Assembly (NCBI GenBank): GCA_038503035.1 | Contig: JAVSML010024327.1 | Location: forward strand, 62,001-126,000 | From: Crocodylus rhombifer | Taxonomy: Eukaryota; Chordata; Crocodylia; Crocodylidae | DNA: 64,000 bases | Reading direction: 5' to 3' | Shown: piece by piece, positions 33,171-45,396 of the stretch | How positions within the stretch are numbered: position 1 is the first letter of the stretch | How the letters are laid out: each line of letters starts with the position of its first letter | Position numbers and translations under genes: made by a program | The notes under the pieces: model-generated | Told to the model about the DNA's origin: nothing | What the model saw: only the letters and a program-made list of their open reading frames with translations | Databases searched by the model: none

Positions 33171-35690
33171 AAGGGTTCAGGTTCTACAGCTAGCTAACCC
33201 AAGAGTATCCTTTTATAATAAGTAATGTCTGAATCCAAACAACATAGAATTTGATTTACTCAAAAATCAGTCCCAGATCCACCTATTGAAGTATGAGCTT
33301 ATGTCTAATAACATCCTACACTAAATGGAGTCACACTGGAAGAGATGTTAAAACGCCTGATGTGAACAGTGTTGCCACTGCCCTGTTGAACTGCCTCCCT
33401 GTCTGTTTGAAGGGCATGCTTGCTTTTTGGTATTAACTGAGGAAGAAACCAGGGAATAAATAGAGAGCCCATTCTATAAATCAGTTGAGCCTGCAATAGC
33501 TTAATTGAAATATATCCATTAATGGTCATCAAGAAAGCAATTAACAGGAGAGAAAGAAAGTGAAAAGAGAAGAAATCTTGGAAGATTGTTAACAGCTTCC
33601 TCTGGAAATCTTAACAAAGACATATTTCTGCTGTCTACATCTTTTTCCAACCCACTTTCTTCAGTGCTTATACACTATACCTATTAACATGTTGACCGCC
33701 ATTCAGGGGCGAGTTGGGATACATATGTGGATACTCACCAAGCTGCATGCCTGCTGGCATCTTGTTCTCTGTGAAACTGCACATCTTTCCCCTCCCTTGT
33801 AGACTATGTATCTAGGGATCATGCAGAAAATTCTATACTTTTGAAGGTTTCTGCTGGAAGAAGCTGCTACTTCTTACAGTCCATAACACTCATGCCAAAA
33901 TTAGTTCACAACACCTATGGCAAAATGCTTGTCAGGTGCCCTTAAGGAAAATCTCTTTCGTGGGAGAAATCTCTAATTGCAGTTTTCTCTTCAAAGAAGT
34001 ATAAGCTGAGGCTCAGCCATACCATACAAACACAAGGCAAATTCTGTTTTCAACTACATCAGCATAAATGTGGGCTGGATCCTCACTTGTGCAAACTATT
34101 ATGCCTCCACTGATTCATCTGACAGTGCCTATGTTGATTTACACCTGCGGAGGATATGATCCATTGTGTTCAAGTAAATAGCTTATTCCCAACAACGTTA
34201 GGCTGGCATAGCGCTCAGACAGTGTCAGAGGCTATATATTGCAGGCCAAGTCTAAATTGCTACTATGATACCAAAATGAGGGTTATACTTCAAAATACTG
34301 TGACTTTAATTACACTATAGTCGCAGTATAATTGCACTGTAGCCATATGTAATGTATTTGGCTAATGAGAGTAATCGATCACTGGAACAGATCAGCAAAG
34401 GATTTGGTAAATTCCTCGTTATTTGGAGGCTTTAAATTAAGTTGAGAAGTCCTTCTGAAAGATCTACCCCACCTGAAGCCACTGGACTTGATACAGAGGC
34501 CCCTGGGTGATGGTTTTAAACTTTGTTGTTCAAAAGATCAGACTGAAGGAATATCAAATTCTTTTGGGGCCTTAAATTACATGCTTTTTTTTGATAAACT
34601 AATAAACACTAATAAATGCCACCCCTCCCCTCCCCACCACACAGTAAACAGCATAACAAAATTGCTAATCATTATCCTTTTTGTTATGTAAACTACAGAT
34701 TTTTAGCATCCTTTTATATTAGCTACTTTTACGTTCACTCCTGTAGTTAAATTTCTGGCTATATGAATGAGTGGCAATTCAATTCACAATTTAGTGGAGG
34801 CTGCTAGCTATCCGGATGCTTTCAGAGAATCACTTTACAGCAGGAACCATGTGGTTTTTTTTTTTTCCTATTTGTGCCTAAGTGGGAGATTGTGACTGTT
34901 TCAGCCACCAGCCCTACTGCTGTGATCCATGCTTTTGTGACTGAAAAAAAAATTGCACAGCATACCCTACATGGGGTTACACCTTATGTCAAAATAGAAG
35001 CTCATCCAGAAAGTGCAGCTCTGAAGCATTAGAGCTAAGATAAGGAAGTGAGCTGAAGTCTATTTAGCACAAGAACCAGAAGGATGCTTTGATGACATCC
35101 TTCATGAGGGCCCTTCATGGAGTCATAGACCTTCAGGGTACACTGAAAAAAACAAGAATGATGGGGGTGGGATACAGGCTGGGAGTCATGGGTGGGGTGA
35201 CATTTCAATTGCTGCTTTAAATAATTAATTGGTTAAGCTACTGCACTCTGGCTGTGTGTGCCTCCTGTCATGCTGCTGAGGTATTGTCACCTGGACTGCA
35301 ATCAAAACTAGTTGTCAAGACTCTACTGATAGGCAATGGGTTAAAAGTTTAAATGAACAACCCTTCCTTGGACTGTTTGCAAACTTCCATCCTTTCTCCT
35401 TACAAGGCAAGGTATTGTATTAAAGGTGTATTTATTTTTCTGTTATTTATTGACAGGCAGAGATAAATCCACAAAGGGCTTGAGGCATTATAACAGCTAA
35501 CTTGCAGGTGCTGTGCTATTCAGTGGAATTTCAGCTCCAAATTGAGAACCCAGGTTTCATACGTAACCTTGGGGAAGAGTTAGGCAAAGTCAAGATCCCA
35601 GCAAGCCAAGCAGATTGCTACATCTTCCATTCCAGGTCTTTAACCTTCAGCAAGTATGCCCTAAGCATTGGGCCAGAAGTTAGAGCATGC
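33171..35690. other. No recognised feature
   Basis: Long ordinary intergenic stretch. Poly-T near 34855-34866 and an A-run near 34944 are simple sequence. No host exon could be supported. Confidence 0.5.
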
Positions 35691-35704
35691 TTCCCTCAGC
35701 CACT

Positions 35705-38700
35705 CAGTACAGGATAGAGAAAATATACAGTCTCAGAAAACTCCAAGTCCAGAGCACCAAAGAAGATGCTGAGGGCAGCAGCATGACCACAGTGAGAGCA
35801 GTCCAGGAACACATGGAAAAGAGTCTCCTCCACCTCCTCCTTGCAAAAGGTGTGGGCCACTGACGCCCCTGGGTCTAAGTGTTAGACAAAGATGAAGCAG
35901 TCACCACCAATAGTCATAGCTGAGATGAGCAGCTTGAACAAGGTATACCAGGTTGGGTAGGCTTGCTCTGGTGTTGCCACTAGGTGCCACCTCCATGTCA
36001 CCTCAGGGTATGTAGTGAGAAGACCAGCATGCTGCATGTTAACCATCAATGTGCAAAGCACCTTCCCAGGCAAGAATTAAAAGCAGATCCTGCCACCGTT
36101 CTCACTGGCCACGGGGAAGGACAACAGGATGTCATTGAGCGTCATCAGTGTCATCATCACTGTTATCCTCATCAGTTGTTATCTATGTGTTGTTAGTGTT
36201 GAAATCTCAGGAATGGTAGTCTCAACAAAGGTGCAGCCAAGAGATCCCAGCACCAATCTTGTCTTAAAGAATGGCCGCAGGCTCAGTTTGGTGGCAAAGA
36301 TTCTGCCAGGTTTATTAGCCATCCTAATAAACCTATAAGCACAGCCCTAACACGTTTTGGCCTAAAAAGTACATCAGACCAGGAGTTAAAGCATGTGTAC
36401 CCATGACAAGGTAGTTGGCACTACACTATGCATGCTCCCTTAGGCTACTACAAAGTTCCCCTGATTTAAAATTCTCCTTTTATACAATTATCAAAACAAA
36501 TTACCTAGGGTATCATACCTGTATCTTGAATGTCTGAAACTCTCCTCTACCATAGGCTTGTTTCACATTCTGAGTGGGGTGTTCCCATCGTAGTCTTATG
36601 TAGGCACTGAACTATCTTACACCTTGTGCAGTCATCTCCCCCTCCCATCTTCTGGCAGGAGTACTCATCTAGTCCATAAGCTAAATTTTGCTTACATAAG
36701 GTTTCCCAGTCGGGTCTAGGTTGGCCAAAGCTTCAGCACAGTTTTTGTGTGAGCAGTATCTGTTGATCAATGTTCCGGTGAGGACTACACAGGGTACCAG
36801 GCCTGCTGCTCTCATTTCTATCCACAGCTAGAGAAACAGGCAACAATGGAGATGACCTGTCTTGTAAGCTGCATTTGGGGGGGGCTGGTTGTGTGAAGAG
36901 GTGGTCCTCAAGGGCAGCAAGTCCATCTGTAAGGAGGATAGACTTAGTTTCATCCAAAAGAATCAAAGTGAACAGAGTATAGGCCCAGCAAGTCAGGCAG
37001 GGCTTTTGCCAGGACCAAGGTAGACCTCGCTGAGGGGAGGAGGTGGAAATCACAGGTGTCTGGCCTGGGTCTCAGGTGGAAGGGGGCAAGCTAGGCCCAA
37101 ATGGGGCAGCAGTAGAAGGGCAAGAGAGCATCCCAGCTGAGACAATCAGGAGCTGAGAGGAAAAGTTCCCAATTAAGGTTGAGGTCTTTGACTAAACATA
37201 AAAAAGCAAACACCAGCTGTTGCCAGGGGAAGGATTCAGCAGCAAAAAGCAGGCACTGAAGGGCTTGCAGGTGGAAGAAAGGCAGTCATCCTGCTTACCA
37301 AGTCAATCAGGTCTTGATCCCAGTCTTTGGTGAGCAAGTAGAGGGTAGCCTGCTGGAGCCAGCAGTCCCATCCCAAAAGAAATCCATGAGGAGTTTCTGG
37401 AGGAGGGTCATGGGTGGTTCCATGATGACATATCTACATAACAGAGTAGCAGCCACCAGGCTGATGATGACTAGAACCTGACCACAGTAGGAAAGGCTGG
37501 GCAAGTGCCAGTGCCACTGCTGCAGTTACACCACAACCTCGTCAACTGTCCAGCCAAAACATGATTTTGGTTCAGTTGGTATAGACTGAGTGGGCATCCT
37601 CATAGGTCCCCTGACATTCAGGCATGCACTGGACAGCACTCTCACTGGCTACAGTCATGTCATTAGCATATGCTGTCACTTTAACCCTTACTGTAGCAAG
37701 GACATTTGGTGGCCGGATCGAGCCTTCAGTAGCAACCCACCCTCCCCCTGCACACAGATCCAGTGGGCACATCTTCCCCCATGATTGCCCTGGAGTGAAC
37801 ACAGAGGCAGGAGCTGCGCTCCCCCTGCCCTCACGCCCCCCCACCCATGAGCCACTCATAGCTCTGTGCTGTGCTCTGCCCCAACTGGGAAGCACCTGTC
37901 AGCACCTCTTCACTTTGGTGCCCAGAGCGGTCATTCTGCTCACCCCTCTCCCCTAGCTATGGTACTGGACTTCAATGGGGTGGGAGGGAGCGGGGAGAGA
38001 GGGGCAGATAGTGGCTGGGGGTAGGGCTAGGGGTGGGGCTGGGGTTAATGGGAGGACTTTGCTTGCTTGAAGGAGTAGCTCAATGGTTAAGGTGTAGAGC
38101 ATTCCAGAGGGGAAACAGCCCTCCTGGATGCTGGTGCACACTGGGAATGGGGCACTTAGCACTCCTTTCACATTCAGGAAGCTAGAGATATCCTGGTACA
38201 AAAGTTGGATGGTTGAAGTGAAGAGGGGACCAGAACCAAAGGCCTCTTGAGCTGTGACTAAAGATTTTCTTTTGATCCAGGGAGACAAGGCTAATGTTCA
38301 GGCCAACGAGTTCCTCACCTGCCAGCAGATCATGCAGCAGAAGCAGGTTATCTTGGATAATCCTGCCAAACATGCAGTATTCCTATTCAGTGCTTTCAAC
38401 CAAGTCCATGACTATTTTGGGTGGTTGTCCAGGGATTTAAATAAGATAATAAGGGCTACCCAGGAGTGATACAATTCGCTAATTCATAATACCACTGAAA
38501 TCCCCCTTCTTGAGCAGCAGCATGAGGACCACTTGCTGGCAGCTAACTGGCAGTATACCATTTTGAGGCTCTTCTGGAAGGAGGTCTGGGCTGAAGAGGG
38601 ACCATAAAGTCTTTTAGTATTCAACAGATAATCTATCAAGGTCTGGTGTCTTCCCCATAATGAGGCCCTCAGTGGAAGTTGTCAGATCTGCCAAGGATAG

Positions 38701-38785
38701 CAGCTGTCTTAGTTTGTATGCCTCAGGCGAGGAGAATTTGGGGTGGCAGAGAGAGATTATGTACGTCTATGTCTTTTTCTGCTGA
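35705..38785 (-). pseudogene. Tx1-like LINE reverse transcriptase, decayed
   Basis: Minus-strand landmarks, in order: MGKTPDLDRLSVEY and LPVSCQQVVLMLLLKKGDF (38665-38500), IIQDNLLLLHDLL and GLNISLVSLDQKK (38370-38270), APFPVCTSIQEGCFPSGMLYTLTIELLL (38165-38075; matches the RQGCPLSGMLY block). After an interruption comes VTAYANDMTVASES (37680-37640; the YADD motif, here YAND). Then LSYCGQVLVIISLVAATLLCR (37500-37440) and FFWDG (about 37375). Near the end are KLLISAMTIGGD and a Cys/His block FCKEEVEETLFHVFLDC (about 35835-35785). Stops and frameshifts are frequent. The first Asp of YADD is Asn. The class comes from motif order recalled for Tx1 proteins. Confidence 0.75.
37700..38045. repeat. 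Dispersed repeat R2, copy 2, inserted in the Tx1-like LINE
   Basis: The Tx1-like protein homology stops after TIELLLQASK (about 38050) and resumes at NVLATVRVKVTAYAND (about 37710). The intervening 340 bp have no Tx1 homology. Their left two thirds match the repeat at 1240-1500. The insertion site within the reverse transcriptase gives approximate ends for this otherwise unbounded repeat. Confidence 0.6.
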
Positions 38786-38845
38786 TATTAGCATCAATAA
38801 GATGCAATGGGCACATCTACACTTGCAATTTGACTATTAATGCTA

Positions 38846-39739
38846 TTTCATAGTTTCTAGGGTCGGAAGGGACCTGAGCAGATCATCTAGTCTGACCCCC
38901 TGCCATGGCAGGAAAGAGCACTGGGGTCCAAGAACCCCACCAAGATGTTCATCTAACCTCCTCTTAAACACCCCCAGGGTAGGAGCCTGCACCACCTCCC
39001 TTGGAAGTTGGTTCCAGACCCTAACCGCCCTGACCGTGAAATAGCGCCTCCTCATATCTGACCTAAACCTACCCTCTGCCAGCTTGTGACTGTTATTTCT
39101 GGTCACTCCTGGCGGTGCTCGGGGGAACAGGGACTCCCCCAATACCTGCTGATCCCCCCTGACTAGTTTATAACACGCCACTAGATCCCCCCTCAGCCTT
39201 CTCTTTTGGAGGCTGAACAGGTTCAGGTCCCGTAGCCTGTCCTCATAGGGCCTGCCCTGTTGTTCCCTGATAATACAAGTGGCCCTCCTCTGGACCCTCT
39301 CCATGCTGTCGACATCTCTCTTCAAGTGTGATGCCCAGAACTGGACACAGTACTCCAACTGCGGCCTGACCAGTGCCACATAGAGGGGGAGGATCACCTC
39401 TTTGGACCTCCTCAAGATGCATCTGTGGATGCATGACAAGATTTGGTTGATCTTGGAGTCAATGGTGACCCCCAGATCCTTTTCTGCCTCCGTGCTGACA
39501 AGAGGGGACTTCCCTAACCTGTAGGTATGGTGCCGGTTGTTCCTCCCCAGGTGCATCTCCTTGCACTTGTTTGTGTTGAAATCCATCCTATTCTTGTCTG
39601 CCCACCCTTGTAACCTGTCTAGGTCTGATTGTAGCCTGTTGCATCCTTCCAGTGTGCCCACGTCCCCCCACATCTTAGTGTCATCAGCAAATTTGAACAG
39701 GGTGCTTTTTACCCCCTCGTCCAAATCACTGATGAAGAT
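38846..39739 (-). mobile_element. CR1-B copy, 5'-truncated
   Basis: An almost continuous minus-strand frame encodes IFISDLDEGVKSTLFKFADDTKMWGDVG (39739-39660), LQSDLDRLQGWADKNRM, LVRPQLEYCVQFW, RRLRGDLVACYK, RRRYFTVRAVRVWNQLPREVV and a C-terminus near 38900. FADD is intact in this partial frame. About 15 residues are missing around the SKMNM block. The 3' tail lies at 38846-38870 (TTTCATAGTTTCTAGGGTCGG on plus). At 39739 it meets a plus-strand CR1-B segment head to head. Confidence 0.9.
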
Positions 39740-42422
39740 GTCAGTACACACACCCACAGGAGGGCTCAAATACCTCTACACAAATGCTCATAGTATGGGC
39801 AACAAGCAGGAGGAACTCACCCTCCTGCTGGCTGACACCAGCCCAGACATAGTGGGGATTACGGAAACATGTGGGATGCAACGCATGATTGGGTGGTGAA
39901 TGTCAAGGGCTGTAAGCTGTACAGGAGGGACAGGATAGGAAAGAGAGGTGGGGGCGTGGTGCTCTATATTAAGGAGGAATACACATCCTTGACAATTAGG
40001 AAGGAGTCAGGGGAGGGGCACTCTGAAGTGTTTTGGGTTAGAGTACAAGGCAGTCGATGGGAAAGGGACTTAACGGTGGGAGTCTACTACAGACCTCCCA
40101 ACCAGGGAGAAGAGCTTGACCAGGAATTCTTGGGTCAGCTCACAGAGGTAGTGAAGGCTAAGGATGTGGTAGTCATGGGGGACCTGAACTTCCCAGACAT
40201 CTGCTGGGAAGAACAGTCAGCCAGGTCTGAACGCTCACGTAGGTTCTTGGCCAGAGTGCAGGACCTCCATTGAACCCAGGAGGTGCACAGCCCCACCAGG
40301 GGAGACGCCTTGTTGGACCTAGTGCTGGCCACGGGTGAAGACCTGGTGAGGGGGCCGCGGGTGCTCGACCACCTGGGCGACAGTGATCATCGCCTGCTGG
40401 AATTCACCATCCAGGGCAAGGTGGCAAAGGCATGCAGTAAGGCAGCAGCCCTAGATTTTAGGAGGGCAAACTTCAGCAAGCTAAGGAGGATAGTTGAAGA
40501 AGCGCTGCAGTCCCGGAAGGCGGGGAGCCAGGTGTCCAAGGAGAATGGTCGCTCCTTAAGGAGACGATTCTCCAAGCCCAAAGGAAGGTAATCCCAATGA
40601 GGATCAAAGGGAGCAGGAGAGCACACAAGCCTCTGTGGCTCACCAAAAGCATCCAGGAATGTCTCCTTGCTAAACAGGAGGCTTACACCCAATGGAAAGA
40701 AGGGGTCATCACCAGGAAGGACTATTCTGTAGTTGCTCGGGGATGTAGGGGGATAGTTAGGAAGGCCAAGGCAGAGATGGAACTGGGGCTAGCTTCCCAG
40801 ATTAAGGACAAAAAGAAGTCCTTTTTTAAATATGTAGGGGGTAAAAAGAAGGTCCCAGGTAATGTGGGGCCCTTGCAGGATGCGTTGGGAACCTTGGTCG
40901 TCACACCAGATGGCAAAGCTAACATGTATAACGATTTCTTTGCCTCCGTCTTCCTAAGTAGGGACCAAAACAGCCACCTCCCTGCTGGGCCCCCTCGGGC
41001 CCTGGGGGAAGCACACCTGGGCCATGGGTTAGCGAGGATTTGTTTAGGGAGCTTCTGGAGGGGTTGGAAGTATTCAAGTCAGCCCGTCCGGATGATCTCC
41101 ACCCTAGAGTTCTAAAGGAACTGGCCAAGGTCATTGCAAGTCCCCTGGCACGGCTTTACGAGCACTCATGGAGCTCTGGTGAGGTGCCGGAGGACTGGAA
41201 GAGGGCCAACGTGGTCCCCATCTTCAAAAAAAGCAGGAAGGAAGACCCGGGAAACTATAGGCCAGTTAGTCTTACCTCGATCCTAGGCAAGCTGTTTGAG
41301 AAAATTATGCTGGCACACATCCAGGAGGGGTCAGCAGGGGACTGCATGCTTAGGGGCAACCAACACAGGTTCATCAGTGGCAGGTCCTGTCAGACCAACC
41401 TGGTGGCCTTTTACAATCAGATCACCAGATCATTAGATGCAGGGGTAGCAGTGGATATAGTCTTCCTGGACTTCCAGAAGGCTTTCGGCACTGTCTCTCA
41501 CCCCGTTCTTATTCAGAAACTGGGGGGCTGTGGTGTAGACACCCACACAGTCAAATGGGTCGCCAACTGGCTGGAGGGCTGCACCCAGAGGGTGATAGTA
41601 GATGGGTCCTTCTCAACCTGGAGGGACGTGGGCAGTGGGGTTCCACAGGGCTCGGTCCTCAGGCCCTCACTGTTCAACATCTTCATCAGTGATTTGGACG
41701 AGGGGGTAAAAAGCACCCTGTTCAAATTTGCTGATGACACTAAGATGTGGGGGGACGTGGGCACACTGGAAGGATGCAATAGGCTACAATCAGACCTTGA
41801 CAGGTTACAAGGGTGGGCGGACGAGAATAGGATGGGTTTCAACACAGACAAGTGCAAGGTGATGCACCTCGGGAGGAACAACCGGCATCATACCTACAGG
41901 TTGGGGAACTCCCGTCTTGTCAGCACGGAGGCGGAAAAGGAACTGGGGGTCATCATTGACACCAAGATGAACATGGGCCAGCAGTGTGGGGAGGCAGTTA
42001 GGAAGGCCAACCGCACCTTGGCATGCATCCACAGATGCATCTCGAGCAGGTCCAAGGCGGTGATCCTTCCCCTCTATGTGGCACTGGTCGGGCCACAGTT
42101 GGAGTACTATGTCCAGTTCTGGGCACCGCACTTCAAGAGGGATGTGGACAGCATGGAGAGGGTCCATAGGAGGCCACTCGTATGATCAGGGGACAGCAGG
42201 GCAGGCCCTATGAGGACAGGCTGCGGGACGTGAACCTGTTCAGACTCCAAAAGAGAAGGCTGAGGGGGGGATCTTGTGGCCTGTTATAAACTAGTCAGGG
42301 GGGATCAGCAAGCATTGGGGGAGTCCCTGTTTCCCCGAGGACTGCCAGGAGTGACCAGGAATAACGGTCACAAGCTGGCAGAGGGTAGGTTTAGGTTAGA
42401 TATCAGGAGGCGCTACTTCACG
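39740..42422 (+). mobile_element. CR1-B copy, long, lacking its 3' end
   Basis: Starts in the N-terminal endonuclease block (YLYTNAHSMGNKQEEL) and runs collinearly through the whole ORF2. It stops at RRRYFT (about 42420), roughly 350 bp before the expected tail. It is joined there to an inverted CR1-B piece. The lack of a 3' end is unusual for a LINE insertion and points to later rearrangement. Confidence 0.88.
39765..42422 (+). pseudogene. CR1-B ORF2, decayed but domain-complete
   Basis: The endonuclease begins GGLKYLYTNAHSMGNKQEEL and PDIVGITET (39765-39870). After a frameshift at about 39870 come VGVYYRPPNQGEELD and VVMGDLNFPDICW (40075-40210). A stop at 40271-40273 is followed in the same frame by GDALLDLVLATG and HLGDSDHRLLEF. 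The linker contains KKSFFKYVGGKKKVPGNVGP (40810-40870). The reverse transcriptase frame 41040-42185 carries NYRPVSLTSILGK, FLDFQKAFGTVSH (Asp to Gly), GVPQGSVLRPSLFN and FADDTKMWGD (41726, intact). It ends after a frameshift at about 42185. Several stops and shifts make it non-functional. Confidence 0.85.
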
Positions 42423-42757
42423 ACTGGGGCCCAGCAGGGAGGTGGCTGTTCTGGTCCCTACTTAGGAAGATGGCGGCAAAGAAATCGTTAAACATGTTAG
42501 CCTTGCCATCTGGTGTGACGACCAAGTTTCCCAACGCGTCCTGCAAGGGCCCCACATTACCTGGGACCTTCTTTTTACCCCCTACGTATTTAAAAAAGGA
42601 CTTCTTATTGTCCTTAATCCAGGAAGCTAGTCCCAGTTCCATCTCTGCCTTGGCCTTCCTAACTACCCCCCTACATCCCCGAGCAACTACAGAATAGTCC
42701 TCCCTGGTGATGACCCCTTCTTTCCATTGGGTGTAAGCCTCCTTTTTAGCAAGGACT
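42423..42757 (-). mobile_element. CR1-B internal segment, inverted
   Basis: The minus strand encodes LAKKEAYTQWKEGVITREDYSVVARGCRG, KAEMELGLASWIKDNKKSFFKYVGG and FLSRDQNSHLPAGP. This equals the part of the plus-strand copy at about 40667-40993 with few differences. Both ends are internal to the element. It lacks any tail. Confidence 0.88.
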
Positions 42758-42780
42758 AACTTGCCGCATGGTAAGCACCT

Positions 42781-42860
42781 GCACATGTAGATGCTGCTGC
42801 TTTACTGTGCAGTAGATTAGTCTACTGTGCAGTAAAGTGCTTCATGTAGATGCAGCCATT
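42781..42860. repeat. Near-perfect hairpin repeat
   Basis: Arm CTTTACTGTGCAGTAGA at 42800-42816 pairs with TCTACTGTGCAGTAAAG at 42821-42837 (15 of 17) around a 4-base loop. The word CATGTAGATGC flanks both sides (42784 and 42843) as a direct repeat. Probably a small MITE related to the other hairpins at 2114 and 48352. Confidence 0.5.
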
Positions 42861-45245
42861 ATATCTGAATTTAAAACAACCAAGGGAGGAAATGGAAACT
42901 CACACCCAGATTCAAAACAAAAATTTAAAGGGACAGATCATCAGCCTGTCATAGCTCCTTGGATGTCACTTCATGCCAACTAAGCACTTCATCCATAAGA
43001 TTGCCTTCTGTGTTGCCAGACATCCCAGTGTTTAATGGTCTTTGGCTTAATAGATGCTTATTTGTAATGTAATTTACCATTGTTCCCTCTAGATTAATGA
43101 TAAAGTCTTGGGATTTAGTATCACATTTGGAAGTCTCCTTAATGAATGCCAATGAGACTTATGAAGGAGGAGGAGGAGGAAGAGGAGGAGGATTATAGGC
43201 CCTGAGACCATATGTATTGCTCCACATCTCTTGGTCTGTGTGAAGAACACCTACTCCTCTGAAAAGGTGTCATGAGTCTGGAGCTGAAACAGAATATGAC
43301 TCTTGGATATTATTAGAAACAGTGAGATTATGAACAGAACTTAAATATTATGGAAAAAATTAGTCAAACACACATTAACTTATTTTTGTGGGGTTGTTAT
43401 TTTTTAATTTCAGGGAGTTACTAACATCAGTCTTAAGGACTTATAAAGAAACCACTCTCTGTGATGAACTGTTCTTGTGTGAAATAAAAAGGAAACAGAT
43501 AAAGAAAAGCATAAAGGCTGGGGATTTTCAAAGGAATCTAAAGTAATTACAGAATAATTAGGTTCTATACCCACTCATTAGATTATATATCTGGAAAATT
43601 ATTGTGCATTATAACACATTCCATACTCATGAATTAGGTTATATACTAGAAAATTATAATGCATGCTTTGAATCTAATTATTGGGGGTCATCTTAAATTC
43701 AAAATTGTCTTGGATTTGGGTAAATACGGTATTTGCTCCCCACATCCACTCAGTGCGAAGCACACTAATAGCAGCCTGTTGTGATCTACTCTCCCTGGAA
43801 TAGCTACGCATCTGTCTGCTCTTGATCCCACTGTTATTTTCAGCAGTATGTGAAACCAATGTAAATAATATTGGCGTTGCTGTGCCATTTGTCCAGGCCC
43901 TAGAAGTATGTGGCAGAGAGGCTAAACAATTCTAATCTAGTCTTATTTGCAATTGTACAATTTCCACAGATGGGCTTTGAACAGAATAGATTTTTAGCAG
44001 CTTAAGCAGCACATTTCAACTTGTACGGAGGAGCATCAACAACAGTTTCTCAGCATGTGCTCTGGCCCTGCCTGTGTGTGCTCACATGTATACAGATACA
44101 TATGCACACACTGCTTTAAAGTAGTACTAACATGGAGACTAATTTCTATTTTCAAAATCCTTGTGCAGCCAGTAAGTTTTCATTATTCCCATTTTACATT
44201 TGGTACAATTAAGGCAAACAGGGATTTTTTTTCCCACGAGAAACAAGATCAAATGAGCTCCTGATTCCCATTTTTATCCTTAAAGCACATCCTACTGCCT
44301 TTGGAAACACTCACATTTCTTACAAAGGCTGACAAAAGCATTGACACTGAACTGAATGCTACACTTCGCTATATATATATTATATTTGTATTAAGATGCC
44401 TCCTTCGATATATTTTAATTTTTAATTAATGCCAAGATGAAGTGAGTCAACAGTGTAATCAACCTCACTCTGTTTCAGCAGACTGATAAACAGAGTCTGA
44501 TCCTTGAAAGCACAGGAACCACTTTATTATATTTTCTTTCAGTTAGTTCAATAAAAAAAATTCTTTACACTTTTGTTTTTGTCACATTATTCTTTTGAAT
44601 CTATTCACAAAGGGCTACTATTAGATCAGAAAAATGCCAGGGAATTACTTTGTACATAATTGTCCATTAGATCAAAAATCTATTATATAGCTAACAGTAT
44701 AAAACAAACATAGTTCATATTAAAATCAATACTCATTGACTTTCCGATGCAAAGTAGCTTCAAGCTAGAGTTTTGGTCTACAATAGGGCTCGTTTGGTGG
44801 GGGGGTTTTGCCTTATAGCCTGAACTGACACTTTACAGTTAGCAGCTGGTATTTTTTTAGTAATGTGTCTTGAGTATTTAGACTTCTGTTTATCTTGTGC
44901 TGATCATCCAATGATTAAAACAAAAGAATTTCTGCAACAGTGATTAATTAGAAGGTATTTCCATCTTCTGAAAAATGACCGTACAAATGACATCTTTTTA
45001 TTCAATTGTCCTTGCACCTACATGGATTCAAAGTGATACTAATGACTATATATAAAGCTTTGACTATTTTCATTCCTATTCATTCTGTGGAAACCACACG
45101 CGAGTTCAGGGGCATGACTACAAAAGGTTTATTACATCTGAAAATGTATGAGACAGACACAAATACTCCAGTCCAGATCTTAGACTGAATTTACAGGCAT
45201 GGAAGTCAAAAAACCCCCCACATCTTTTATTATTAGTTGCCTTAT
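42861..45245. other. No gene; (GGA)n tract and one weak MIR-like block
   Basis: A purine GGA/AGA tract lies at 43165-43192. At 44170-44225 a TTATTCCCATTTTACATTTGGTACAATTAAGGC block resembles a MIR core. The remainder is AT-rich and unassigned. Confidence 0.45.
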
Positions 45246-45249
45246 GCTC

Positions 45250-45385
45250 CTTCTGAGACTAGGACTTCATTGTGCTAAGCAGCATTTTAGCAGGGGCTCT
45301 TACTTGCCTTTTACAGAAGAAAAAGGAGGCACAGAGCCAGAAACTAAGCTTGAATTTCTTGGTGCAGTATTTTAACCATTGAGGG
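45250..45385 (+). repeat. MIR-like SINE relic
   Basis: CTAGGACTTCATTGTGCTAAGCAGCATTTTAGC, then CTTTTACAGAAGAAAAAGGAGGCACAGAG and a TTTTAACCATTGAG end, in the order of the family at 4695 and, reversed, at 8555. Confidence 0.6.
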
Positions 45386-45396
45386 TTTATCTAGAC

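Larger units (their letters stand above)
35700..38790 (-). mobile_element. Tx1-like LINE, decayed, interrupted
   Basis: Read on the minus strand, this is a non-LTR retrotransposon of the Tx1/L1-like type, clearly different from CR1. The 3' end is not recognised. A nested dispersed repeat (37700-38045) splits the reverse transcriptase, and a CR1-B copy lies just to the right. Details of the coding part are given in the pseudogene entry. Confidence 0.75.

Noticed and set aside
38070..38115. tRNA-like A-box words (AGTAGCTCAATGGTTAAGG)
   Set aside because: The reverse strand encodes the GMLYTLTIE block of the Tx1-like reverse transcriptase, so the resemblance is coincidental.
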